Assembly (NCBI RefSeq): GCF_000518985.1
Contig: NZ_JAEQ01000002.1
Coordinates: forward strand, 395,611 to 459,610
Length of the DNA stretch: 64,000 nt
From: Chelativorans sp. J32
GTDB lineage: Bacteria > Pseudomonadota > Alphaproteobacteria > Rhizobiales > Rhizobiaceae
Reading direction: 5' to 3'
Made by a program: the position numbers and the translations under genes. This document shows positions 1 to 8,993 of this stretch, one piece after another (the stretch's first letter is position 1; every line of letters begins with the position of its first letter). The notes below the pieces were generated by a model. That model saw only the letters and a program-made list of their open reading frames with translations, searched no databases and was not told the DNA's origin.

Positions 1-1
1 C

Positions 2-904
2 AACGACATCACGCTGGCGGTGGAGCACGGGCATGATCTTTGGCCCGTGAAGGCCGATATAGGCCAGTTCGAGCAGGTGATCGTGAACTTGGCGGTGAAC
101 GCTCGCGATGCAATGCCCGAAGGCGGCCAGCTCACCATTCGCACCAAGAACGTTTCGGCTGAGGAATGCGCGCGCTATCCCTACCGGGAACTGCAGCCGG
201 CGGATTATGTGATAGTCGAGGTTGAGGATACGGGCACCGGCATTCCGCCCGAGGTGCAGAAAAAGATCTTTGAGCCGTTTTTCACCACGAAAGAGGTTGG
301 AAAGGGCACTGGCCTGGGGCTCTCCATGGTCTATGGCATAGTCAAGCAGACCGGGGGCTTCATCTACTGCGATTCGGAGGTCGGGAAGGGAACGACGTTC
401 CGCATTTTCTTGCCGCGCCACATACCCGCCTTGGCCGAGGTCGCACAGGAAAAGGCTGCCGCGGCGGCCGCATCGAACGGTGTCGCCGAATCGCCTCAGA
501 AGCCCAAGGAGGCAAACCGGGACCTCTCCGGTTCCGCACGCGTGCTGCTGGTCGAGGACGAAGACGCCGTCAGGATGGGCAGCGTGCGCGCTTTGACCTC
601 GCGGGGCTATGAAGTGCATGAGGCAAGCTCCGGCACCGAAGCGCTGGAGATCTTCAACGCGCTCGAGGGCAAGGTCGATATCGTCGTTTCCGATGTCGTC
701 ATGCCGGAAATGGATGGGCCGACCTTGCTCTGCGAACTGCGTAAGGTTCAGCCGGGGATAAAGTTCATTTTCGTCTCGGGCTATGCCGAGGATGCTTTTG
801 CCAAAAACCTGCCAGAGGATGCCATTTTCGGTTTCTTGCCGAAACCGTTCTCGCTCAAGCAGTTGGCAACGACTGTGAAGGAAATGCTGGAACAGCAGGG
901 GTAA
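2..904 (+). CDS. cckA: CckA hybrid histidine kinase, C-terminal part
   Basis: This is the 3' part of a hybrid sensor kinase; the frame is open to the window edge, so sensor, PAS and phospho-His regions lie outside. About 300 residues are visible. The ATPase domain comes first, with an N box (NLAVNARDAM), a G1 box (DTGTGIPP), an F box (KIFEPFFTTK) and a G2 box (GKGTGLGLSMVYG). An Ala-rich linker leads to a receiver domain with acidic residues in VEDED, the phospho-acceptor Asp in VVSDVVMP and the conserved Lys in LPKPFS. In alphaproteobacteria CckA is a membrane kinase that phosphorylates ChpT and, through it, the cell-cycle regulators CtrA and CpdR. The kinase-plus-receiver layout and the 'GIVKQTGGFIYCDSE' type sequence fit CckA better than a generic hybrid kinase. 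Identity cannot be proved without the N-terminus. Confidence 0.88.
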   Translation, partial: NDITLAVEHGHDLWPVKADIGQFEQVIVNLAVNARDAMPEGGQLTIRTKNVSAEECARYPYRELQPADYVIVEVEDTGTGIPPEVQKKIFEPFFTTKEVGKGTGLGLSMVYGIVKQTGGFIYCDSEVGKGTTFRIFLPRHIPALAEVAQEKAAAAAASNGVAESPQKPKEANRDLSGSARVLLVEDEDAVRMGSVRALTSRGYEVHEASSGTEALEIFNALEGKVDIVVSDVVMPEMDGPTLLCELRKVQPGIKFIFVSGYAEDAFAKNLPEDAIFGFLPKPFSLKQLATTVKEMLEQQG

Positions 905-1059
905 GCCATAGCGCTCGAGCCAGCATGTTGCTCTCGCCGCGTTGCGCAATGCTGCGGCACGGGAATGTATCATCCAGGCCTGAACGGCGATCAGGTGCGC
1001 CGCGCACAGACCCTGCACAGAAAGGGCTTTCGAAGGCGTATGCCTTCGGCTGAACAATC

Positions 1060-2364
1060 CTACACTTCCACGGGCTGTCGCACGCGATTGCGGCTGCCGA
1101 AAACGTCTAGATAGCGCTGGATCTCGTCCGGTTCGCCGGTGGCCTTCTCGGGATTGTCCGCCAACTTTACGGCCGGGCGCCCATTCGCCTCGCTTACCTT
1201 GCAGACAAGCGAAATGGCCTTCAAACTGTCGATCTTGTCGGGCGCGCAGCCCTCGAAGTCATTCGTGAGATTGGTTCCCCAACCGAAGGCCATACGCACT
1301 CGCCCTTCGAAGTGACGATACACGCGCTCGATCGTGTCCACATCCAGTGCATCGGAAAAGATCAGCAGCTTCTCGCGGGGATCGCGGCCGTGCTCTCTCC
1401 ACCAGGAGATGATGCGTTCGCCCCCCTCGATCGGGGGCGCGCTGTCGGGGCGGAAACCTGTCCAGTCTGCGACCCAGTCGGGGGCGTTGTCGAGAAAGGC
1501 TTCAGTACCGAACGTGTCCGGCAAGACGATCAACAGATTGCCGCCATAATAGCTCTGCCAATCCTTGAGCACCTGATAAGGCGCGGCTTTCAACGCGTTT
1601 TCAGTTTCGGTCAGGGCGGCAAGCACCATGGGTAGCTCATGGGCGTTGGTTCCAAGCGCCTCCAAGTCGAGATCCATGGCGAGCAGGACATTGGAGGTGC
1701 CGGTGAAGGATTCGCCTATTCCTTCCTTCAAAGCCTCCACGCACCAGCGCTGCCAGAGGAAAGAATGGCGACGACGCGTGCCAAAGTCGGAGATGCGAAT
1801 GTCCGGGTACTTTCTTAGGCGCTCAACCTTTTCCCACACCTTCGCCTTTGCCCGGGCATAGAGCACGTCTAGCGCGAAAGGACCGAGCGAGCGCATTGCA
1901 GCGCGAGACCGCAATTCATTGATGATGGCAAGCGCTGGAATTTCCCACATGGTTGTTTCCATCCAGCGGCCGTGAAAATGGAGCTCGAACTGACCATCAC
2001 GCCGGCTTAGTTCGTATTCCGGTAGCTGGAAGCCGGCGAGCCAATCGAGGAATTCGGGGCTGAAGATCTGCTTGCGGCCGTAGAAGGTGTTGCCGGCGAG
2101 CCAGATCATCTCCTTTTTGGAGAATCTGATCGTGCGGGCGTGGTCGAGCTGTGCACGCAGTTCTCCTTCGTCGATCTCGTCGGCAAGGCGCACCTGCCGG
2201 GTGCGATTCTTAAGGGTGAAAGTGGCGTTCACGTCCGGGTAGAGGCCCCAGATCATCTGCAGCATCAGAAGCTTATAGAAATCCGTGTCGAGCAGGCTAC
2301 GGGAGATCGGATCAAGCTTCCAGGTATGGTTGTAGACCCGGCGTGCAATATCGGTAACGGTCAT
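1060..2364 (-). CDS. pncB: Nicotinate phosphoribosyltransferase PncB
   Basis: The enzyme joins nicotinate to PRPP with ATP use, giving nicotinate mononucleotide in the NAD salvage (Preiss-Handler) pathway in the cytosol. The protein has 434 residues, the usual length for the rhizobial enzyme. It shows the N-terminal [13 protein letters not shown] motif, the [12 protein letters not shown] motif with the His region that is phosphorylated in this family, and TSNVLLA. I chose the ATG at 2364 ([14 protein letters not shown]), preceded by a GAAGGG ribosome site. An in-frame start 25 codons upstream would add a non-conserved Arg-rich tail. The gene is convergent to cckA across a 155-nt gap. Its promoter must lie in 2365-2639, which also holds the tandem repeat at 2541-2572. 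Confidence 0.95.
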   Translation of the reverse strand: MTVTDIARRVYNHTWKLDPISRSLLDTDFYKLLMLQMIWGLYPDVNATFTLKNRTRQVRLADEIDEGELRAQLDHARTIRFSKKEMIWLAGNTFYGRKQIFSPEFLDWLAGFQLPEYELSRRDGQFELHFHGRWMETTMWEIPALAIINELRSRAAMRSLGPFALDVLYARAKAKVWEKVERLRKYPDIRISDFGTRRRHSFLWQRWCVEALKEGIGESFTGTSNVLLAMDLDLEALGTNAHELPMVLAALTETENALKAAPYQVLKDWQSYYGGNLLIVLPDTFGTEAFLDNAPDWVADWTGFRPDSAPPIEGGERIISWWREHGRDPREKLLIFSDALDVDTIERVYRHFEGRVRMAFGWGTNLTNDFEGCAPDKIDSLKAISLVCKVSEANGRPAVKLADNPEKATGEPDEIQRYLDVFGSRNRVRQPVEV

Positions 2365-2540
2365 GGCGCCCTTCGCGCTTGCAAATCGTCGAGCGGCAGG
2401 GTCGGCAACCTCCCTCCGCCCATGCACACTCGTGCGCAACCCACACCGCTACGCGGCAAAAGTCAATCTGGCGCTTGGGTGTTCGTAGCGGGAACAATCA
2501 CTGCTGGTTGGCGTTCCATGCCGGCATAGGGTTGCCCGCA

Positions 2541-2572
2541 TTGGTCGTTAAAACACCGCGTTGGTCGTTAAA
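2541..2572. repeat. Tandem 12-bp direct repeat, period 20 bp
   Basis: TTGGTCGTTAAA occurs at 2541-2552 and again exactly at 2561-2572. The 20-bp period places both copies on nearly the same face of the helix. The pair lies in the 275-bp region between the divergent pncB and the secreted-protein gene at 2640, about 70 bp before the latter. This looks like a two-site operator, but no regulator is identified. Confidence 0.5.
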
Positions 2573-2639
2573 GCATTGCAACGAGACTGGTGACCATACT
2601 GGGCGAAATTCAACCGGGGGGTGATCTTGAGGACCAGTC

Positions 2640-2975
2640 ATGGACGGCTTGCACTCAATCCTCCCAAAGAGCGGCGTCGCCGCCGGCCTTCTGTTTTGCC
2701 TTTCGATATTGCCTTCGAGCGTCATTGCGCATGAAGCCAAATCCGGATGGACTTATCCATATGCCTGTTGCTCAAACAATGATTGCCGCGAAGTCCCGGC
2801 CAGCGTCGTATCCGAGCGGCCGGAAGGATACGTGATCAAGCTCACCGGCGAAGTCGTGGCCTACACCGACAGACGCGTACGGCAATCGCCCGATGGCGTC
2901 TACCATTGGTGCTCGGTGGCCGGCGCAGATACAACCCGCACCATCTGCCTCTTCGTCCCACCGAAGTCATTCTAG
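2640..2975 (+). CDS. Small secreted protein of unknown function
   Basis: The protein has 111 residues with a probable Sec signal peptide: a hydrophobic core at about residues 12-27 (VAAGLLFCLSILPSSV) and likely cleavage near VIA-HEA. The mature part is about 80 residues and starts HEAKSGWTYPYACCS. It has five cysteines (CC, C in NNDCREV, C in YHWCSV, C in RTICLF), which suggests disulphides in the periplasm. I recall similar small 'HEAKSGW..CC...DC' proteins in many Hyphomicrobiales, but no function is known to me. The ATG follows GAGGACC. It is divergent from pncB and its stop is 16 nt from the stop of the convergent ribbon-helix-helix gene. No enzyme motif is visible. Confidence 0.7.
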   Translation: MDGLHSILPKSGVAAGLLFCLSILPSSVIAHEAKSGWTYPYACCSNNDCREVPASVVSERPEGYVIKLTGEVVAYTDRRVRQSPDGVYHWCSVAGADTTRTICLFVPPKSF

Positions 2976-2991
2976 ACCCGTTGGCTGTTAG

Positions 2992-3267
2992 TCAGGCTCC
3001 CTCGTGTGGGTCCTCGGATCCGTTGGAGGAGCCATCGCGTGGCCTCTTGGCGATTCGGGACGGTTTGTCGATGACGCCGAAATCCTGGGATTTCGCTCCC
3101 GTCGCAATCCGGAGGAAACCACCCGAAGCCAAGCCGCGCCGGAGCAGTTCCCGCACAGCGGCCGCCCGGCTCGGCATCCGGTTCTCAAAACGAAAATCCT
3201 CAAGCGCCTTAAGCTCTTCGGCGCTCAGCATGATCTGCAAACGTTCTGGTCGCTCAAGCGCGGCCAC
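2992..3267 (-). CDS. Ribbon-helix-helix domain protein
   Basis: The protein has 91 residues. Residues 8-45 (RLQIMLSAEELKALEDF, then MPSRAAAVRELLRRGL) match the beta-strand/helix/helix pattern of the MetJ/Arc/CopG DNA-binding fold, with the usual S-R-A-A-A-V-R-E-L turn into helix 2. The rest is a basic, polar tail with no recognisable domain. Such proteins are often transcriptional repressors or antitoxins. No toxin-like gene is adjacent on the same strand, so a toxin-antitoxin role is not supported. It is convergent with the secreted-protein gene at 2640. The 258 nt upstream are AT-richer than their surroundings and may hold its promoter, but I see no clear boxes. Confidence 0.6.
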   Translation of the reverse strand: MAALERPERLQIMLSAEELKALEDFRFENRMPSRAAAVRELLRRGLASGGFLRIATGAKSQDFGVIDKPSRIAKRPRDGSSNGSEDPHEGA

Positions 3268-3525
3268 TTAGATACTCCTCAATCCATACAGCCGGGCAAT
3301 TAGATTCAGGATTCGCTGCCATTTTCAAGGAGATGGTTCAGGCGGGCGAGTAGTCAAGATCTAAGAATGAGTAAGTGCAGCGATGTCTGCCGTAACTGTA
3401 TGTGTTGTAATGAGTGGATTATACTAACTTATTGATTTGAAAGGAAAAAATGATTGCAAGCCCCCATGGAGCTGTTATTCTCGTTCGAGTGGCTCTTTGG
3501 CCGCTGTAATTGCCAGGAGGTGCTC

Positions 3526-3789
3526 GTGTCCCGATTTTCCACCGAGTTGCGGCAGGAGCTGCAGGCGACGGTTCGTCGGGCGTTGGAGCGCGATGGTTTG
3601 CTTAACGTGCCCGCAGTTGCTTGGGAGGTGAAGTCGCGTTTTCCGGCCGAGCGAGCAACCCTTGGCGAGTTAGAGGCTGAAGTCATGGCCATGGGCATGG
3701 TCATGAATGCGGCAATGCTCTTTCATCGGCCAGAAGTAATGCCAGCATGCCAGCTGCGCTGCGGGGCCGACGGGACGACCCTCCACTAG
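3526..3789 (+). CDS. Hypothetical protein, GTG start
   Basis: The reading frame gives 87 residues from a GTG at 3526, preceded by a strong AGGAGGT five bases before it. A start at 3454 is possible but has no such site. The sequence begins SRFSTELRQELQATVRRALERDGLL, a likely amphipathic helix, and continues with a second helical part (ERATLGELEAEVMAMGMVMNAAMLF). There is no signal peptide and no domain I recognise. The stop lies 10 nt from the stop of convergent pccB. The good ribosome site and helix-forming content argue that it is real; the lack of a known family keeps confidence moderate. Confidence 0.45.
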   Translation: MSRFSTELRQELQATVRRALERDGLLNVPAVAWEVKSRFPAERATLGELEAEVMAMGMVMNAAMLFHRPEVMPACQLRCGADGTTLH

Positions 3790-3799
3790 AATCGGCGCC

Positions 3800-5332
3800 T
3801 TAAAGCGGGATATTGTCGTGCTTCTTCCAGGGATTTTGCAAATCCTTGTGGCGTAGCATGCGTAACGAACGGGCCACGCGGCGCCGCGTCGAGTGTGGCA
3901 TGATCACCTCGTCTACATAGCCCCGTTCAGCTGCGACGAAGGGAGAGAGAAAGCGCTCTTCATAGCGTCGGGTATGCTCGGCGATCTTTTCGGTATCCGC
4001 GATGTCCTTGCGGAAAATAATCTCGACAGCGCCCTTGGCACCCATCACGGCGATTTGCGCCGTCGGCCAGGCATAGTTGATGTCGCCTCGCAGATGTTTT
4101 GAGGCCATCACGTCATAGGCGCCGCCGAATGCCTTGCGCGTGATGACGGTAATCTTCGGCACGGTGGCCTCAGCATAGGCGAACAAAAGCTTGGCACCAT
4201 GCTTGATGAGCCCGCCATATTCCTGCGCAGTACCCGGCAGAAAGCCGGGAACGTCGACAAAGGTGACCAGGGGGATGTTGAAGCAATCGCAGAAGCGCAC
4301 GAAACGGGCCGCCTTGCGCGAGGCATCCGAATCGAGAACGCCAGCGAGAACCATGGGTTGATTGGCGACGAATCCGACGGTGCGCCCTTCAATGCGGCCG
4401 AAGCCTGTGACGATATTCTTGGCGAATCCCTCCTGGATCTCGAAGAAATCGCCTTCATCGGCGGTCTTCAGGATCAACTCCCTGATATCGTAGGGTTTGT
4501 TCGCGTTCGCCGGAACAAGCCGGTCAAGGGAGTAATCGGGTTCACCGGCGCTCTGATAGCAATCGATCTCAGGAATTTCCGCCGTGTTGGAAGAGGGCAG
4601 GAAATCGATCAGTCGACGCATCTGAAGTAGCGCCTCTACGTCGTTGTCGTAGGCTCCATCGGCGATCGAGGATTTCGTGGTATGGATATGGGCCCCGCCC
4701 AATTGCTCAGCGGTCACGTTCTCGTTCGTGACGGTCTTCACCACGTCCGGTCCGGTGACGAACATGTAGGACGTGTCGCGAACCATGAAGATGAAATCGG
4801 TCATCGCCGGCGAATAGACGTCGCCACCCGCGCACGGGCCCATGATCACCGAGATCTGCGGGATCACGCCGGATGCCAGGACATTGCGCTGGAATATCTC
4901 GGCATAACCGCCGAGTGCGGCGACGCCCTCCTGGATGCGGGCGCCGCCTGCATCGTAGAATCCGATGATCGGCGCCCGGTTCTTCAGAGCCATGTCCTGA
5001 ATCTTCATCACCTTTTCGGCGTGCGCCTCTGAAAGAGAACCGCCGAAGACGGTGAAGTCCTTGGCGAAGACGAAGACCGTACGGCCATTGACGGTTCCCC
5101 AGCCGGTGACGACGCCATCCCCAGCTATCCTCGTCTTCTCCATGCCGAAATCGGTAGAGCGATGTTCGACGAACATGTCGAACTCCTCAAAGGAACCTTC
5201 ATCGAGAAAGATCTCCAAGCGTTCCCGGGCGGTGAGCTTTCCCTTGGCGTGCTGATGCTCGATTCGGCCTTTGCCGCCGCCCGCGCGCGCGACCGCGCGC
5301 CGCCTTTCGAGCTCCTCGAGGATTTCCTTCAT
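3800..5332 (-). CDS. pccB: Acyl-CoA (propionyl-CoA) carboxylase, carboxyltransferase subunit
   Basis: This is the beta (carboxyltransferase) subunit of a biotin-dependent acyl-CoA carboxylase. It moves CO2 from carboxybiotin to propionyl-CoA, giving methylmalonyl-CoA, or to a related acyl-CoA. It has 510 residues, typical of PccB. The two crotonase-like halves are visible: the first with [13 protein letters not shown] and [13 protein letters not shown] (oxyanion-hole glycines), the second with [14 protein letters not shown] and [11 protein letters not shown]. The ATG at 5332 follows GGGAGGAG; a longer start would add 21 unconserved residues. The partner PccA is not in this window, and accC at 19.6 kb belongs to acetyl-CoA carboxylase. 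gloA lies 68 nt upstream on the same strand and may be co-transcribed. Propionyl-CoA is the best guess for the substrate. Confidence 0.93.
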   Translation of the reverse strand: MKEILEELERRRAVARAGGGKGRIEHQHAKGKLTARERLEIFLDEGSFEEFDMFVEHRSTDFGMEKTRIAGDGVVTGWGTVNGRTVFVFAKDFTVFGGSLSEAHAEKVMKIQDMALKNRAPIIGFYDAGGARIQEGVAALGGYAEIFQRNVLASGVIPQISVIMGPCAGGDVYSPAMTDFIFMVRDTSYMFVTGPDVVKTVTNENVTAEQLGGAHIHTTKSSIADGAYDNDVEALLQMRRLIDFLPSSNTAEIPEIDCYQSAGEPDYSLDRLVPANANKPYDIRELILKTADEGDFFEIQEGFAKNIVTGFGRIEGRTVGFVANQPMVLAGVLDSDASRKAARFVRFCDCFNIPLVTFVDVPGFLPGTAQEYGGLIKHGAKLLFAYAEATVPKITVITRKAFGGAYDVMASKHLRGDINYAWPTAQIAVMGAKGAVEIIFRKDIADTEKIAEHTRRYEERFLSPFVAAERGYVDEVIMPHSTRRRVARSLRMLRHKDLQNPWKKHDNIPL

Positions 5333-5400
5333 GCGCTCCTCCCAGGGCAGAGGAGGCAGCGGGGCCGTAACTCCGCTGCCTCTGCTATTTCGCAATTATC

Positions 5401-5841
5401 CTACCACGTACCCGTGTTCGGCATCGACGCCCACGGTTCGGCTTTGGGCTTGGATTCGCCCTTTTGCAGGATTTCGATCGAGATGCCGTCGGGCGAGCGG
5501 ACAAAGGCCATTCTGCCGTCGCGCGGAGGGCGATTGATCGCGATGCCCGCATCCATCATGCGCTGGCAGAATGCGTAGATGTCGTCCACCTCATAGGCCA
5601 GATGGCCGAAATTCCGGCCACCATGGTAGTCTTCCGGGTCCCAGTTGTAGGTGAGTTCCACGAGCGGAGCCTGGTGACGTTCAGCTGCTTCGATATCCTC
5701 CGGCGCTGCCAAAAAGACGAGGGTATATCGTCCTGCTTCGTTTTCGGACCGGCGCACTTCTTTGAGCCCGAGCTTATTGCAATAGAAGTCCAGCGATTGG
5801 TCGAGATCGCGGACGCGAACCATCGTGTGCAGGTAACGCAT
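5401..5841 (-). CDS. gloA: Lactoylglutathione lyase (glyoxalase I) family protein
   Basis: This is a 146-residue vicinal-oxygen-chelate protein. It opens with [20 protein letters not shown], like GloA, and carries [16 protein letters not shown] and ISIEILQKG. These give the four metal ligands expected of glyoxalase I: His5, Glu in VELTYNW, His in FGHLAY and Glu in IEIL. GloA turns the hemithioacetal of methylglyoxal and glutathione into S-lactoylglutathione. Because pccB follows 68 nt downstream, a methylmalonyl-CoA epimerase role was considered, but the ELTYNW signature points to GloA. The start ATG is followed at once by conserved sequence, so the start is safe. Confidence 0.85.
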   Translation of the reverse strand: MRYLHTMVRVRDLDQSLDFYCNKLGLKEVRRSENEAGRYTLVFLAAPEDIEAAERHQAPLVELTYNWDPEDYHGGRNFGHLAYEVDDIYAFCQRMMDAGIAINRPPRDGRMAFVRSPDGISIEILQKGESKPKAEPWASMPNTGTW

Positions 5842-6058
5842 TGGCTTTCCTTTCTTCTGTGCTGCGGAGAGGATAGGGCGTGGCCGGCTCTACGGGCAAT
5901 GGGGGAGACTCGGTAATCTTTTATGGTGGTATTACACCGGAACCCAGTATTTCGGGGTGCTGTTGAAAATCCCGAGCGGGCCTTGCTAAGCCCGGAATGG
6001 AGGATGCTATCTTGATGAGGACAGAATCAATCCACCGGACTTGGGAAGGCAAGACGAA

Positions 6059-6652
6059 ATGGAGGATAAATCCTCGACCGATCGAGGGCTTGCAGAGAAC
6101 GAAGCCCGGGGGGCGGGCAACAGTGAAGATGTGTCCGAAGCAATCGAGGTTGCGGGCGCAATAAAGTGGTTCGATGTCGCCAAGGGATTTGGCTTCATCC
6201 TCCCAGATACGGCCGAACTCGGCGATGTTCTCCTGCATGTGTCCTGCCTGCGGCGTGACGGTTTCCAGACTGCATTGAGCGGAGCCCGTATCGTCTGCCT
6301 GGCTAAGCGGGGTGACAAAGGCCTGCAGGCCTTCAAGGTTGTGTCCATGGATATATCCACCGCCGTGCATCCGGCGGAGGACCAGGCACCGCGCACGCGC
6401 GTCACCGTTACGCCGGAGAGCGGGCTCGAACGGGCCCTGGTGAAATGGTTCAACCGGACGAAAGGGTTCGGGTTCCTTACCCGCGGAGAGGGAACGGAAG
6501 ATATCTTCGTCCATATGGAGACGCTGCGTCGGTATGGCGTGACGGAGTTGAGGCCGGGGCAGGTTGTCCTGGTGCGCTTCGGGCGGGGAGACAAGGGCCT
6601 TATGGCTGCCGAAATCCATCCGGATATAGGTACTCTGCCAGTCTCGCACTGA
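6059..6652 (+). CDS. Double cold-shock-domain protein
   Basis: The protein has 197 residues with two cold-shock domains. Domain 1 spans about 34-100 (GAIKWFDVAKGFGFI) and domain 2 about 130-192 (ALVKWFNRTKGFGFL, then EDIFVHMETL). Tandem-domain proteins of this kind are common in Hyphomicrobiales. They are expected to bind single-stranded RNA or DNA in the cytoplasm. In domain 1 the RNP2-like motif reads DVLLHVS instead of the usual D-I-F-V-H, so a nucleic-acid-stacking Phe is missing; domain 2 keeps DIFVHME. I chose the ATG at 6059 rather than the TTG at 6041. The 217-nt upstream gap could hold a long leader, as is usual for csp genes. The DUF192 gene follows 38 nt downstream. Confidence 0.88.
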   Translation: MEDKSSTDRGLAENEARGAGNSEDVSEAIEVAGAIKWFDVAKGFGFILPDTAELGDVLLHVSCLRRDGFQTALSGARIVCLAKRGDKGLQAFKVVSMDISTAVHPAEDQAPRTRVTVTPESGLERALVKWFNRTKGFGFLTRGEGTEDIFVHMETLRRYGVTELRPGQVVLVRFGRGDKGLMAAEIHPDIGTLPVSH

Positions 6653-6690
6653 TTTCACAGGGGCAGGCAGACCGCCTGAAGGAAAACCTG

Positions 6691-7176
6691 ATGCGTCTCC
6701 TTTTGCTCATCCTGCTCCTCGTTCCATTAGCCTTGAGTACCAGCGCCCCCGCACGCGCGGAACAGCCGATGCTGCTGCAAGTTCATCCCGACCGCCTCGT
6801 GGCTGAAACCGCCACCGGCAAGAAGAGCTTTTCCATAGAAGTGGCGGATGACAATTACGAACGTCAGCGCGGGCTGATGTTCCGCGAGACAATGGATGAC
6901 GATCGCGGCATGCTCTTCGTCTTTCCCGTAAGCCAGCAACTCGGCTTTTGGATGCAGAACACGCCCATGCCGCTCGATCTCCTCTTTATCGGAGAGGATG
7001 GCAAGGTGCGGGCCATCGAACAGGGCGTGCCATTTTCGACCGACAGCATTTCCCCTTCGGTCGACGCGCAATTCGTGCTTGAACTCAAAGCCGGCACCGC
7101 TGAAAAGTCGGGCATCGCGGTCGGCGACGTTCTCCGTCACCCGATCATAGACGCGGTGGCCGGACGGGGCTCGTAG
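6691..7176 (+). CDS. DUF192 family secreted protein
   Basis: The protein has 161 residues. It starts with a Leu-rich signal peptide (MRLLLLILLLVPLALS, likely cleavage after PARA). The mature domain matches DUF192 (the COG1430 type), with the typical RGLMFRE, GMLFVFP, FWMQNTPMPLDLLFI and ALELKAG-like (VLELKAGTAEKSGI) segments. Its biochemical role is unknown; it is expected in the periplasm. The start at 6691 follows GAAGGA. It lies 38 nt after the cold-shock gene and 17 nt before the hydrolase gene, so the three may form one unit. Confidence 0.85.
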   Translation: MRLLLLILLLVPLALSTSAPARAEQPMLLQVHPDRLVAETATGKKSFSIEVADDNYERQRGLMFRETMDDDRGMLFVFPVSQQLGFWMQNTPMPLDLLFIGEDGKVRAIEQGVPFSTDSISPSVDAQFVLELKAGTAEKSGIAVGDVLRHPIIDAVAGRGS

Positions 7177-7193
7177 CAAGGCGTTTCACGTAG

Positions 7194-7961
7194 ATGCGGT
7201 TTTTCAATCATGACGGTTTCGAACTTGCCTTTATTGATGAAGGCGAGGGTGATCCGATCCTTCTCATCCATGGGTTTGCTTCGACGCATTTCGTCAACTG
7301 GGTGGCTCCGGGCTGGGTGAAGACGCTCAGAGATGCCGGATATCGCGTAATCGCGCTCGATAATCGCGGTCACGGCCGCTCGACCAAGAGCCACGATCCC
7401 CAGGATTACACGCCGGAGAAGATGGCCGGCGATGCCGCCGTCCTGCTCGAGCATCTAGGCATCGGGCGGGCACATGTAATGGGGTATTCCATGGGTGCCC
7501 GCATTGCCGCCTTCCTGGCGCTCGCGCATCCTGAGCAGGTGGCAACGCTTGTCCTAGGAGGGCTCGGCAGCGGTATGGTCGAAGGCGTCGGCGAATGGGA
7601 CATCATCGCGGATGCACTTCTGGCGGGAGACCCGGAGGGTATCACGCATCCGCGCGGCAAGATGTTCCGCAATTTTGCGGATCAGACGAAAAGCGACCGG
7701 CTTGCGCTGGCGGCCTGCATCTCCACGTCCCGCGCGCTGCTCACTCCGCGCGACATGGCGAAGATCCGTCAGCCCGGGCTGGTGGCGGTGGGCACAAGGG
7801 ATGACATCGCGGGGAGACCGGAGCCTCTCGCGGCCATGATGCCGCAAGGCGAAGCCTTCTCGATCGAGGGGCGCGACCACATGCTCTCCGTCGGCGACAA
7901 GACATTCAAGAAGCGTGCACTCGAGTTCCTTGCGGACCATCCGTTGGAGGGCACACGGTAG
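7194..7961 (+). CDS. Alpha/beta hydrolase
   Basis: The protein has 255 residues with an alpha/beta-hydrolase fold. The oxyanion region is LIHGFAST (residues about 24-31). The nucleophile elbow is GYSMG, so Ser is the nucleophile. An acid is likely in GTRDD, and the His is in EGRDHMLSVGD near the C-terminus. It belongs to the large group with 3-oxoadipate enol-lactonase and pimeloyl-ACP methyl esterase-like enzymes, and the substrate cannot be read from the sequence. There is no signal peptide, so it should be cytoplasmic. It starts 17 nt after the DUF192 stop. Confidence 0.85.
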   Translation: MRFFNHDGFELAFIDEGEGDPILLIHGFASTHFVNWVAPGWVKTLRDAGYRVIALDNRGHGRSTKSHDPQDYTPEKMAGDAAVLLEHLGIGRAHVMGYSMGARIAAFLALAHPEQVATLVLGGLGSGMVEGVGEWDIIADALLAGDPEGITHPRGKMFRNFADQTKSDRLALAACISTSRALLTPRDMAKIRQPGLVAVGTRDDIAGRPEPLAAMMPQGEAFSIEGRDHMLSVGDKTFKKRALEFLADHPLEGTR

Positions 7962-7989
7962 CTGTCCACAGGCCACCGTTAGGGCGAAC

Positions 7990-8018
7990 TTGACAATGCG
8001 CCCGGTTGTCGAAGCATA
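7990..8018 (+). promoter_or_regulatory. Candidate housekeeping promoter for the hydroxylase gene
   Basis: TTGACA at 7990-7995 is a perfect -35 box. A 17-nt spacer leads to AGCATA at 8013-8018. It lies 40 nt before the ATG of the hydroxylase gene. This rests on the consensus match only. Confidence 0.45.
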
Positions 8019-8057
8019 GGCGGGCGTCGCGCTGAACTCGTCGCGTCGGGAGAGGTC

Positions 8058-8858
8058 ATGAGCCAGAAAGCTGCAGGAACGCATATCGTTCAGCAAAAAC
8101 GCACCCAAGGCGTGGACGATCTGATGGCCCGCCCGGGGCTCGGTTATCGGATCGGGCAAGCGATCGTCGATTGGGCGGAGCGGCTCAACCTCAGATATGC
8201 CACAGTTGGCAGTCCGCCGGTGCATGACAACGCAACCTTTCCCTGGGCGGCTGACGTCGAGCGCGAATGGATGCTTATCCGGGCGGAGCTCGATCGGGTT
8301 CTTGCCCGCAAGGACGAACTGCCGGGCTTCCATGAGATCGTTTCGGAAGTGCGTTCCATTTCCACCGACCGCGACTGGAAATCCTTTGTCTTCTGCGGGT
8401 ATGGTTCCGTGTCGGAAGAGGCCGTGAGAACCTGTCCGGAGACTTGGCGCATCCTGCAGAAGATCCCCGGCTTGAAGGCGGCGATGTTCTCCATTTTCGA
8501 GCCCGGCAAGCATTTGAAGCCGCACCGCGGCCCGTATAATGGCGTGCTGAGGCTGCATCTGGGCCTCAAGGTGCCGGCTGAACGCGATAAGGTCGCGATC
8601 CGCGTGGCAGACCAGGTCTGCCATTGGGAAGAAGGTAAGGTTCTGATTTTCGACGATGCCTTCGAACACGAGGCGTGGAACCATTCCGGTGAAACCCGGG
8701 TCGTCCTTTTCGTCGATTTCGTGAAGCCAACGCGCTTTCCGGCCAGCGTCGTAAACTGGCTTCTCCTCAACCTCGCCCCGTTCACGCCTTTCGTCCGCGA
8801 GGGTTACAAGGCGCAGAAACGGTGGGAAAAGCTGTTCTTTGCTGGAGGCGGAAGCTGA
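8058..8858 (+). CDS. Aspartyl/asparaginyl beta-hydroxylase family protein (LpxO-like)
   Basis: The protein has 266 residues of the Asp/Asn hydroxylase family, Fe(II)/2-oxoglutarate oxygenases. The core holds LKPHRGPYNGVLRLHLGL, with the first iron-ligand His, and FDDAFEHEAWNHSGETRVVLFVDF, with the second His and the Arg that binds 2-oxoglutarate. LpxO enzymes add a 2-OH to lipid A acyl chains at the inner membrane. The C-terminal hydrophobic stretch (VVNWLLLNLAPFTPFV) could be a membrane contact. The exact substrate is inferred; peptide hydroxylation is the alternative. The ATG follows GGAGAGGTC. It appears to be a single-gene unit with its own promoter. Confidence 0.82.
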   Translation: MSQKAAGTHIVQQKRTQGVDDLMARPGLGYRIGQAIVDWAERLNLRYATVGSPPVHDNATFPWAADVEREWMLIRAELDRVLARKDELPGFHEIVSEVRSISTDRDWKSFVFCGYGSVSEEAVRTCPETWRILQKIPGLKAAMFSIFEPGKHLKPHRGPYNGVLRLHLGLKVPAERDKVAIRVADQVCHWEEGKVLIFDDAFEHEAWNHSGETRVVLFVDFVKPTRFPASVVNWLLLNLAPFTPFVREGYKAQKRWEKLFFAGGGS

Positions 8859-8930
8859 GAAAACATTCTCATCCGAACCGCAGCTAAGCGCGTTCAACTC
8901 CACTTGAAGCACAAATACAGGATTTTGCGA

Positions 8931-8959
8931 TTTAACATCGCTGTGTAGTACCCTAGATA
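8931..8959 (+). promoter_or_regulatory. Candidate promoter of cysE
   Basis: TTTAAC at 8931-8936, a 17-nt spacer and TAGATA at 8954-8959 give a good sigma-70-type match. It ends 34 nt before the cysE ATG. The preceding gene ends at 8858, so a promoter is expected here. Confidence 0.45.
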
Positions 8960-8993
8960 TGGGCAACGCACCCTGCCGGAGACGGAGTTGGTT

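Noticed and set aside
2992..3789. A toxin-antitoxin module formed by the RHH protein and the 87-aa hypothetical
   Set aside because: They are divergent, not an operon, and the 87-aa protein has no toxin motif.
5401..5841. Methylmalonyl-CoA epimerase next to pccB
   Set aside because: The ELTYNW and LHTMVRV sequences match glyoxalase I more closely than epimerases.
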